A stretch of DNA of 64,000 nt from an uncultured bacterium (GTDB lineage: Bacteria > CSSED10-310 > CALFER01): positions 41,397 through 105,396 of the forward strand of contig CALFER010000029.1 of the NCBI GenBank assembly GCA_937951895.1, given 5' to 3'. Every line of letters starts with the position of its first letter. The first letter of the stretch is position 1. Both the position numbers and the translations under genes were made by a program. Shown one piece after another: positions 44,285 through 52,900 of the stretch. Below the pieces are notes generated by a model. The model saw nothing but the letters and a program-made list of their open reading frames with translations, did not search any database and was not told the DNA's origin.

Positions 44285-44308
44285 CCGAATTAAGTAAGGT
44301 GTCCCCAA
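44285..44308 (+). repeat. Dispersed 24-bp repeat, copy 1
   Basis: Core AAGTAAGGTGTCCCC. It matches 22 of 24 bases with the reverse complement of 62013-62036. This copy lies across the last codons of the kinase gene and encodes its final residues WGHLT and the stop. Confidence 0.8.
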
Positions 44309-47300
44309 AATTTAACGTTGGAGGTTGCGGAGGCGTTCAACAGTTCGTCCACGGCTTCCTTCAGCTTCTGCGGGTTGCGCGTCAACACCGATTTGCTGAT
44401 CTGTTTCGCCTGATAGATCGCATCCAGCGCCGATTCCCCTCTCTCCAGCGCCAGATATCCGCGCTCAACGATGCACATCCCCACCATGTAGTCGTTCCCG
44501 ATCAACCGGAAGGATGCCTCCGCTTCGCGGATCATCGCCTGCCGGTCCGCCGCCGTGTTCCCCGCCAATCGTTCCAACCTCGCCAGCCGGTACAGCGTAA
44601 ACGGAACATACAGGTTATCCCCGATCTCACGCAGCATCCGGATCGACGTCTGATACAATTGCCGGGCCTTGTCCCACTTGAGCATCTCTTCGAAGACCGT
44701 TCCGAGCTGCCCGATCGCCTGTCCCTCCGTATACCGGTCCTCTGACTCATTGAGCATCCGGATCGCCTCTTCATACCGGGAGACTGCTTCCGCGAGCTTT
44801 CCCGTGCGATGCAGAATCCCGGCGTGGTTCATCAGATCGGCGCCTTCCCATGCCCGTTCTCCGAATCGCCGGTGAAACGCGATCGCGCGTTCGTGCATCG
44901 ATTGCGCTTCCTCAAACCGTTGCTGCATCAGATACACGGTCGCCAGATTCGTCAGCACCATCCCGGCACCCCTGAGATCACCGATTTCCTCGAAGATGCC
45001 CAGCGCGTGTTCGAGCGTGACGGCGGCATCGTCGAGGCGGTTCTGTGCCCAGAAGATCGAGTTCAGATTGGCCAGCGCCGCCGCCTCGTCCCGACGATTC
45101 CGGTTCTGGCGATGAATGGCGATGGCCGATTCGATCAGCGGCAGCGCCTCTTCGAACCGGCCCTCGCTGATGAGGATCGATCCGAGACGTCCCGCCGAGA
45201 TTGCCTCTTCGCGCAGATCCCCGGTCTGTCGGTGAATGGCGATCGCGCCTTGCATCAGACGTCTGGCTTCAGCCAACTGGCCTTCTCCGAATGCGATCAT
45301 CGCCAGATTGCTCGTCGCGATTCCTTCGGCTTTCCGGTTCCGGGCGCTGCGGTGCAAGGCCAGAGCCCGTGCACAGAATCGGCGGGCATCGCCATAGCGT
45401 CCGATGGCACGCAGCACATCGGCCAGCGCCTGCAGGCTGATCGCCTGATACCGGTCTTCGCCGGCCGTCCGGGCTTCCCGGAGTGCGACTTCGAGTTCCT
45501 GAACCGCATCCAGCATCCGCCCCTGCGCGATCAACACCCGCGACGCATACTCGACGCGCATCCGGATCGATTCGAGAGTGGGATGATCGACAAGCCCGAA
45601 GTACTTGCCGAACAGCTTGCCGGCCTGCACGATGCTGTAGCCGGCCATCGCCCGCACCGCCGCCGCCAGATAGCACTCTCGCGCCCGTTCCGGATCCCCC
45701 GCAGCCTCCCAGTGATACGCAAGCTGCGTCAGGAATTCCTGTCGCCGTTCCCGGAAGAAGGTATCGATCACCAGAGCCGCCCGTCGATGGAGGTGGATTC
45801 GCGTGTCGGCAGGAATCGCATCGAGTGCAACCTCCCGCTGCTTGTCGTGGACGAACCGCAGGTTGACACCCCATGGTTCGATCAACTGCAATCCGATGAG
45901 CTCATCCATGACCTGGTGCAGTTCCGTATCGGTGAGACTGCAGACGCGTGCGAGCAACCCGGGATGGAACTCGCGACCCAGCACCGACGCGGCATCGATC
46001 GCCTGGCGGGCCACCGCGTTCCGGATCCCGGCGAGACGCTGCATGACGAGTTCCCGGAGCGATCGCGGGAGCACCATCGTGGCATATTCACCTTCGTCTT
46101 CTTCCGTCGCCCGCGTCATGACCCGCCACAATCCATCCTCATCCCGCACCAGAAGACGCCGGCTCACGAGCATCCGCATGTATTCCGCGACGAAGAACGG
46201 ATTACCCTCGGAGTGCCCCGTCAGGAACGAAACCAGTGAACGCGGCGGGGAATCGATCGCGAGCATGTCGCCGACCATCCGCTCGACATCCTGCTCGCTC
46301 AGACGCTCCAGACGCACACTGAGAACATGTTCGTTCCCGGCAAACGAGTCAAGTTGCTCACCGATCTCCTCCGTCCGATAGGTCCCGAGGATCATCAGTC
46401 TGAGATGGGGCATGCGGTGATCGGCCAGGAACCGCAGGAATCCGATGGTCATGGCATCGGCCCACTGGAGATCGTCGATGACCATGAGGAGCGGTTGACG
46501 TTCCGTGAACAGGTCGATTGTATCGGCGAGATACGCCATGGCGCGATCCCGGGCTGCGTCCTGCGGCAGTTCTTCGGGATCCGGATATCCGTCCTGACCC
46601 GGCAGTTGCGCCAGCAGAGGCTCGTAGTGCGCCAGCACCTTCCCGCGTCGCCCCAACAATCGCTCGGTGGTATCCATCCCGCCGGTTCTGCATTCCGACG
46701 CGATCGCATGGAGCAGCGGAATGAAAGGGGACAGTGGTTGAGTGACCATGCGTCCGGAACGGCCCTCGACAGGTGTGACCGAGCCGCAATCCGAGGCGAG
46801 CACATTGATGTCGCGATCGTCCACGCGTCGGGTCATTTCCATGGCAAACCGCGTCTTGCCCACCCCGGTTTCCCCGCCGACCAGCACCAGGCCGCCGGTT
46901 CCCGCGGTCAGCCGATCGAGGCGCTCCCGGATCCGTTCCACCCATTCATCGCGTCCAACGAATCCGCTCCGATACAGATATGCCTGCACATCGGGACAAT
47001 CGGTCGGAAACGCGTCGTCTCCGCCCAGATTTCCCAACACCTTCGCCACATCGTCCGCATATCCGAATCGTTTGCGTGGATCTTTCTCGAGCAGGCGCAT
47101 GACCAGCCCATCGAGTTCGTTCGGGCAACCTTCGACCAGATGAGCCGGCGGCACGACGGTCTCGTACAGTTGTGCCTGAACGATCTGCATCGTCGAGATC
47201 TGCTGGAATGGCAGGCACCCCGTAATCATTTCATACAGGATGCACCCGAGCGAATAGAGGTCGGCCCGGGCATCGACAAATTCGCCCCGGATCTGTTCGG

Positions 47301-48048
47301 GGGCCATGTACACGAGCGTCCCGACGACGATTCCCCCGACATCGATCGCCTCGCGACTCAGAGCGCCCGCAAACCGTGCAGCCACGCCGAAATCCACGAT
47401 CACCGGAAGTTCCCCGTCCTGAATCAGGATGTTGTCGGGTTTCAGATCGCGATGCACGATCCCCTCACCATGCAGATAACTCAGGGTACGACACAGACGA
47501 CGGACGATCGACAGCGCGCGCTGCAGATGCGGCTGATCGATCCGGCGAGGCCTGCCGGTATCCGGGCACGATATCGGGGGATCCGTATCAGAGTTCTCGG
47601 GTGTCCGATCGAGCCGGATCGTCGCACCGACACTCGGATGCGCATCACTCCTTGCAGGTGGCTCGGGATCGGGATTCACCGTGCGGCTCCGTTCGATTTT
47701 CCGGGTAACGGGTCGTGATGCGCAATAGGTGTGAAGGGTCGAGCCGTCGAGCAGATCCATGGCGTACCAGGGTTTGCCGGCATCGAGTCCCTCAGCCAGG
47801 ATCTGCACGACCCCGGGATGCCGCAACCGCGCCAGCGATCGGATCTCGCGACGGATGTTCGCGAGCTGCTCCTCGTTGATCACGCTGACGGTCTTGAGTG
47901 CGACGATCCTGCCCGAATCGACATCCTGGGCCCGATAAACCACCCCCATGCCTCCGCGTCCCAACACGTGCAAAATACGGTACCGGCCGATCATCCCCGG
48001 GAGAGGAATCATCGGCGGAGCAACGGACGGGATAGACTCGGGAGGCAT
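44290..48048 (-). CDS. Ser/Thr protein kinase fused to AAA ATPase and TPR repeats
   Basis: 1252 residues. Kinase domain 20-345: LGRGGMGVVYRAQD, ALKTV (ATP Lys), HRDLKPDN (catalytic loop), DFGVAA and MAPEQ. A Pro/Asp/Arg-rich insertion of about 65 residues sits between the hinge and the helix before the catalytic loop. A PknK/AfsK-like ATPase follows (GGETGVGKTRFAMEM near 390, Walker B LLMVIDDLQWAD), then about 10 TPR-type repeats from 800 to 1210, with recurring A-IHR and EA/GD pairs. Such proteins are cytoplasmic signal integrators. The C-terminus ends abruptly in a dispersed repeat. No ribosome site is evident; ATG at 48048 is taken because the G-loop follows soon after. Confidence 0.9.
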   Translation of the reverse strand: MPPESIPSVAPPMIPLPGMIGRYRILHVLGRGGMGVVYRAQDVDSGRIVALKTVSVINEEQLANIRREIRSLARLRHPGVVQILAEGLDAGKPWYAMDLLDGSTLHTYCASRPVTRKIERSRTVNPDPEPPARSDAHPSVGATIRLDRTPENSDTDPPISCPDTGRPRRIDQPHLQRALSIVRRLCRTLSYLHGEGIVHRDLKPDNILIQDGELPVIVDFGVAARFAGALSREAIDVGGIVVGTLVYMAPEQIRGEFVDARADLYSLGCILYEMITGCLPFQQISTMQIVQAQLYETVVPPAHLVEGCPNELDGLVMRLLEKDPRKRFGYADDVAKVLGNLGGDDAFPTDCPDVQAYLYRSGFVGRDEWVERIRERLDRLTAGTGGLVLVGGETGVGKTRFAMEMTRRVDDRDINVLASDCGSVTPVEGRSGRMVTQPLSPFIPLLHAIASECRTGGMDTTERLLGRRGKVLAHYEPLLAQLPGQDGYPDPEELPQDAARDRAMAYLADTIDLFTERQPLLMVIDDLQWADAMTIGFLRFLADHRMPHLRLMILGTYRTEEIGEQLDSFAGNEHVLSVRLERLSEQDVERMVGDMLAIDSPPRSLVSFLTGHSEGNPFFVAEYMRMLVSRRLLVRDEDGLWRVMTRATEEDEGEYATMVLPRSLRELVMQRLAGIRNAVARQAIDAASVLGREFHPGLLARVCSLTDTELHQVMDELIGLQLIEPWGVNLRFVHDKQREVALDAIPADTRIHLHRRAALVIDTFFRERRQEFLTQLAYHWEAAGDPERARECYLAAAVRAMAGYSIVQAGKLFGKYFGLVDHPTLESIRMRVEYASRVLIAQGRMLDAVQELEVALREARTAGEDRYQAISLQALADVLRAIGRYGDARRFCARALALHRSARNRKAEGIATSNLAMIAFGEGQLAEARRLMQGAIAIHRQTGDLREEAISAGRLGSILISEGRFEEALPLIESAIAIHRQNRNRRDEAAALANLNSIFWAQNRLDDAAVTLEHALGIFEEIGDLRGAGMVLTNLATVYLMQQRFEEAQSMHERAIAFHRRFGERAWEGADLMNHAGILHRTGKLAEAVSRYEEAIRMLNESEDRYTEGQAIGQLGTVFEEMLKWDKARQLYQTSIRMLREIGDNLYVPFTLYRLARLERLAGNTAADRQAMIREAEASFRLIGNDYMVGMCIVERGYLALERGESALDAIYQAKQISKSVLTRNPQKLKEAVDELLNASATSNVKFWGHLT

Positions 48049-48066
48049 GGACAGGGACGCGAGGGA

Positions 48067-48672
48067 TTAGCGGATGTCGAGTCCGAGATCGACGAGGAGT
48101 GTCATCTGATTGTCGAGCACCTGGATTTTGGGGATCTCGATGGTGAGCAGATCGATCCGGAACGGGATCCTGTCCCGATTGTCGATGAGCAGTTTGCGGA
48201 TTTCGTCTTTGAGTTTGTATTCGATCATGGCGGGGAGTTCCTGTTTGAGAAACGTGATCACGTATTCATCGAATTTCGGGTTTCCGCTCAGGCCGGTTAC
48301 CTCGATTGAATCGATCGTCAGCGCACCCTGCCGGTAAACCGGAATGCCTGTCATCACCGCATCGAAATCCTCGGACAGACCCACACAGTTTTCTCCGATT
48401 TCACGACCGATGGCCCCATAGAAGTGCGTTTTGATCCGCAGCCTGCTCTCCCCCATCGAGACGACCGGGTCGGACAGAAACGCGCTCATGCAGGGCGTCG
48501 ATGCATCACCGAAGAGATAGTACCGGCCGTTTTCCCTGAACACTTCCGTTTCCAGAATCTTCTGGATCGCCGAGGCATGAATCCGGATTTCCGTTCCGGC
48601 ATGCGCCGTGGTGAATGTCAGCATCAGTATCGGTGTGATTCGGCACAGAATACGAACGATCGATCGCATCAT
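48067..48672 (-). CDS. Secreted protein of unknown function (YceB/DUF1439-like?)
   Basis: 201 residues from the ATG at 48672 (AAAGGGG upstream). A signal peptide (MMRSIVRILCRITPILMLTF, cleavage near AHA) precedes one alpha/beta domain. It has IQKILETEVF at its start, SRLRIKTHFYG and GALTIDSIEVTGL strands, and a long amphipathic helix FLKQELPAMIEYKLKDEIRK-like near the end. The pattern resembles the DUF1439 lipid-binding-like lipoproteins, but the mature N-terminus lacks a lipobox Cys. It ends 18 bases before the kinase start, so they may be cotranscribed. Confidence 0.65.
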   Translation of the reverse strand: MMRSIVRILCRITPILMLTFTTAHAGTEIRIHASAIQKILETEVFRENGRYYLFGDASTPCMSAFLSDPVVSMGESRLRIKTHFYGAIGREIGENCVGLSEDFDAVMTGIPVYRQGALTIDSIEVTGLSGNPKFDEYVITFLKQELPAMIEYKLKDEIRKLLIDNRDRIPFRIDLLTIEIPKIQVLDNQMTLLVDLGLDIR

Positions 48673-48868
48673 GGTCGGACCCCTTTCCCGCGACATGGCC
48701 GCGCAATTTTGCAGATTAGCATGAGCGAGCGCGATTGGCACCATTTCTGCACTTGAGGAAGCGGCTGGATTTGGCTAAAAGGGATTGGTCTGTTTTGAGC
48801 ATGTATCGATCGGATGGAGCCGCCTGGAGCGACTTGATCGGGTCGACAGGACCGAACTGGAGGTATTC

Positions 48869-49921
48869 ATGAAAGTCGGACTGATCGGTTTGCCCGGTTC
48901 AGGCGTGACAACGCTGTTCTCGCTGTTTACCGGGCGCAACTATACGGATCTCAGCCAGAACGCCAAATCCGAAGTCAATCTCGGGGAAACCAAAGTCCCC
49001 GATACGCGCATCGACGAGCTGGCGAGGATATTCAACCCGAAAAAGAAGGTGTATGCGGCCATCGAGTTTGCGGATGTCCCGGTCGAACTCGATGCTTCCG
49101 GATCGTTTTCGACCGGCACCGTCAATCACTTGCGCAACATGGATGCGCTTGCGGTCGTGATCCGGGCGTTCGACAATCCGGCCGTGCCGCATCTGAAGAC
49201 GACTGTCGACCCGCTTCGCGATTTCCGGTCGATCTGTGACGAGGCGCTCCTGACGGATCTGCTCCAGATCGAAAAGAAAGTCGAACGCATCACGAAGGAA
49301 GGGCGGATCAAATCGCGCGAAGGCGAGCTCTTCACGAGACTTAAATCTCAGTTGGAGGCATCGCAGCCGATCCGCGCCATGGGACTCACCGCCGACGATG
49401 AAAAAGAACTTGCGGGATTCCGGTGCTTTACCCAGAAACCCTGGCTCGTGCTCCTGAATACCGATCAATCCGGAGGAATCCCCATTCAACCCGTCATGGA
49501 TGCCTGTGCGGAAGCCTCGATTCCCTGCATGTCGATTCAGGCCGAGATGGAGCGCGAGATCAGCGAGCTGTCACCGGAAGAGCAGGCGGAGTTTCTCAGG
49601 GATATCGGTGTGGACTCCGGCGCGCGCGACCGGTTCATTCAGGCCGCCTACACGCTGCTCGATCTGATTTCGTTCCTGACCGTCGGTGAGGACGAATGTC
49701 GGGCCTGGCCGGTGCAGCGAAACAGCGATGCCGTCACCGCGGCCGGGAAGATTCACACGGATCTGGCGCGCGGCTTCATCCGCGCGGAGGTGATTTCGTA
49801 TGAGGAGTTCATGGCGGCCGGTGACATGAACCGAGCGAAGAAGGCCGGCAAGCTGAGACTCGAGGGGAAAAATTACATTGTTCAGGATGGCGATATTCTG
49901 AACATCCGCTTCAGTGTATGA
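48869..49921 (+). CDS. YchF/DUF933-type GTPase homologue with altered P-loop
   Basis: 350 residues from the ATG at 48869, with GGAGG 5 bases upstream. The N-terminus MKVGLIGLPGSGVTTLFSLF aligns with the YchF P-loop, but the invariant Lys is Val (codon 48905-48907). The G3 motif is also altered: IEFADVP for the usual DxxG. A helical coiled-coil region lies at 140-200. The C-terminal ~80 residues keep the DUF933/TGS pattern (AWPVQRNSDAVTAAGKIHTD, then NYIVQDGDILNIRF). It probably no longer hydrolyses nucleotide by the normal mechanism. Its stop touches the next open frame by ATGA, and the peptidase start is 57 bases on. Confidence 0.86.
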   Translation: MKVGLIGLPGSGVTTLFSLFTGRNYTDLSQNAKSEVNLGETKVPDTRIDELARIFNPKKKVYAAIEFADVPVELDASGSFSTGTVNHLRNMDALAVVIRAFDNPAVPHLKTTVDPLRDFRSICDEALLTDLLQIEKKVERITKEGRIKSREGELFTRLKSQLEASQPIRAMGLTADDEKELAGFRCFTQKPWLVLLNTDQSGGIPIQPVMDACAEASIPCMSIQAEMEREISELSPEEQAEFLRDIGVDSGARDRFIQAAYTLLDLISFLTVGEDECRAWPVQRNSDAVTAAGKIHTDLARGFIRAEVISYEEFMAAGDMNRAKKAGKLRLEGKNYIVQDGDILNIRFSV

Positions 49922-49977
49922 CAACCCCGGTCCGGACACCGGGAAAGGGACATCAGACTTTGAGAAAGGAAGCAGTT

Positions 49978-52900
49978 ATGCGGAAAGTGATCGGAATCGT
50001 GGTGCTGCTCGTTATGTGGCTGAGCGCTTCCGCGTTCGGAGCGCAATGGGTGCCGCTCGGAACAGACCGTGCCGGCGCCGAACCCGTCATCCGGACCGTC
50101 AGCGCGGACCGGACCGGCGCGACACTGGAAGTGCAGCTTCCAGGATTTTATGTGTCGGAAATCGACCGGAACGGCCGGCGGTTTCAGCGGATCGAGATTC
50201 CCGGCGGGACGAGTGCCGTCATGCCCGGCACACCGAATCTCCCCCGTCTGATTGCGCGGATCGGGTTGCCTGACACAGGATCGGCGGTCATCGATGTGAC
50301 ACCGATCGATGTGGTGACACTCGATGGCTACACCGTCGAACCAGTCCAGCTTCCGACCACGGATCTCGATGCGCAACCCGAGTTTATCATCGACGAGACG
50401 CTCTACGGGTCGACCGCCGATTGGCCCTTGAAACAGGCGGAACCGGGCACACCCGCGATCTGGCGGGATGTCCGGATCTCGGATACATCGATCTACCCCC
50501 TCACCTGGAAAGCGTCGACACGGGAACTCAAGATCGCGAAGAAGATGAAGATTGAGATCCGATTCACGTCGACCCCATCCGAAAACGAGAAAATCCGGAC
50601 GACATGGCTGGTGTCACGCAACTATGATCGTATGTATCGAGCATCGATCGTGAATTACGATGCGATGGGATTTTCGACGCGGAACCGGGACACCAACATC
50701 CGCTACATCATGATCGCCGCGGATTCTCTGATTCCGGCCATTCAGCCCCTCGCGGACTGGTGGAACCAGGCGGGAGTCAAGACAGTCATCCGCCCGATCA
50801 GCGAAGTCGGAACGACGACGGATGCTGTCAAAGCCGAGATTCTCGAGTATTACAACACGGAAAATACGGAATACGTTCTGCTGGTCGGCGAGACGAATCA
50901 GGTGCCGATCTGGTCGTTTTCGCACAGTGGTGACGAAGGCGTCGGCGATTTCGACTACTCGTGTCTTGAAGGCGGCGACTGGGTCCCGGAAATCGCGATC
51001 GGCCGGATTCTCCATACGGATCCCGACACGGTCAGCCACATCGTGGCCCGAACACTGAATTATATCTCGAATCCCCCGGATGACGGCTGGCTCGAACGGA
51101 CGATGCTGGCAGCGCATGAAGAGGAGTATCCGGGAAAATACACCCAGTGTAAAAACGAGATCAAGAACTATTCGTACGCGATTCAGACTCCGGTTTTCGA
51201 CACTTATTATCCACCGGAAGGCCAGACGCACGCTCAGGTCGTCGCGGCCATGGTCGCCGGACGAGGTCTGATCAATTACCGTGGCCACGGTGACAATCAG
51301 GAATGGTCCTGGAGTCTCGGATGGGTCAACTCCGATATCCATTCCCTGGCAAATGGCACCCATACCCCGATCGTGCTCAACATCTGCTGCAACAACGCCT
51401 GGATCGACAGTGCGAGCGAGACGCTGTCGGAAGCCTGGCAGAATGCCGGAGCGAGCGGCGAAGGTGGCGCGGTGGGCAACATCGGCGCATCCCGTCCCTC
51501 CTACACGGTCGAAAACCACGATTTCGACAAGGAAATGTTCAAGGCGATCTTCGATGACGGTATCACCCGTTTCGGCGATGCGGTCAACGTCGGCAAGACA
51601 TTCACCTCCGGCATGAGTTCCGCCGGTCAGTATAACTCACGCATCTATTTCCTGTTCGGCGATCCTGCTCTCGACATGAGCACCAACGGATTGTTCACGA
51701 TGGATGTCGAACACCTCCCGACCGTTCCGATCGGAGGCAGTGATTACATGGTCACCGTGACGCACTCCGGTTCGCCGGTGGAAAATGCGATGGTGTGCAT
51801 CCGGAAGGGCGACGAACTGTTCGAAGTCGGCTACACGGACAGCACCGGGCACGCGACGCTCCCGGCGCTCCTCACCAGCGGCGGAATGATGGATCTGACG
51901 ATCACGGCTCATAACTATGCTCCGTTCACGGATACCATCATCGTTGAGGCGATCGGTTGCGGCGCCATCATGATGGATCACACCGTATACAATTGCGATC
52001 AGCAGGCGATGATCCGCGTCTGGGATTCAGATCTCAATGTCAATCCCGCTGCGCCGGATACATCCTCGATCCTGATCCACTCGGATTCCGAACCGGTGAA
52101 CGAGACCGTTACGATCACAGAAACCGGTCCGGACACCGGAGAATTCCGCGGATACATTCAGACATCGTCATCACTCTCGGGTCCGGGATTTCTGCTGATC
52201 AGCCACGAGGATTCGATTGTGGCGCAGTACAACGACGCGAATTGCGAAGGTGCGCCACGTGTCGTGACCTACACCGCCACCGCGGACTGCGATGGACCTC
52301 AGATCAGCGGACTCACCGTCAGCGGTCTCGGAATCAACACCATCACGATCAGCTGGACCACCGAGGAAGTGTCGGACACGGTCGTGACCTACGGCATTTC
52401 ATCACCACCTTCGATCGTCGTTTCAAATCCCCGATTGTTGACGGATCATTCCGTGACAATCGATACACTGGAGGGATGCACGGAGTACTTCTTTGAGGTG
52501 TCCTCGACGGACGGAGCGGGCAATATCGCCGTCGATGACAATGGAGGCAGTTACTATCAGTTCACGACACTCCAACTCGTGACACTCTTCAGTGCGGACA
52601 TGAACAGCGACCCGGGCTGGACGTATCAACCGCAATGGGCGTTCGGTCAACCGACCGGTTCCGGTGGTGATCCTTCGTCCGGATTCACGGGCGACAATGT
52701 TGTCGGATACAATCTGAGCGGGGCCTACGGCAACAGCATGAGCGCGCTGTATGCAACTACCAATTCGTTCGATTGCTCGGGTGCCAGCCAGGCTTATCTG
52801 AGTTTCCAGCAGTGGCTCGGTGTGGAGAGCGCGACGTATGACCATGCCACCGTCGAGATTTCGACGAATGGCGGGACGAGTTGGAACACCGTCTGGTCGC

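Noticed and set aside
43976..44308. A 110-codon minus-strand frame before the terminator of the M14-like gene
   Set aside because: It starts inside the dispersed repeat, lacks a ribosome site and shows no known motif; recorded only as an unassigned stretch.
44809..47718. Two long plus-strand frames (44809-46239 and 46327-47718)
   Set aside because: Antisense to the kinase-AAA-TPR gene, which has clear motifs throughout.
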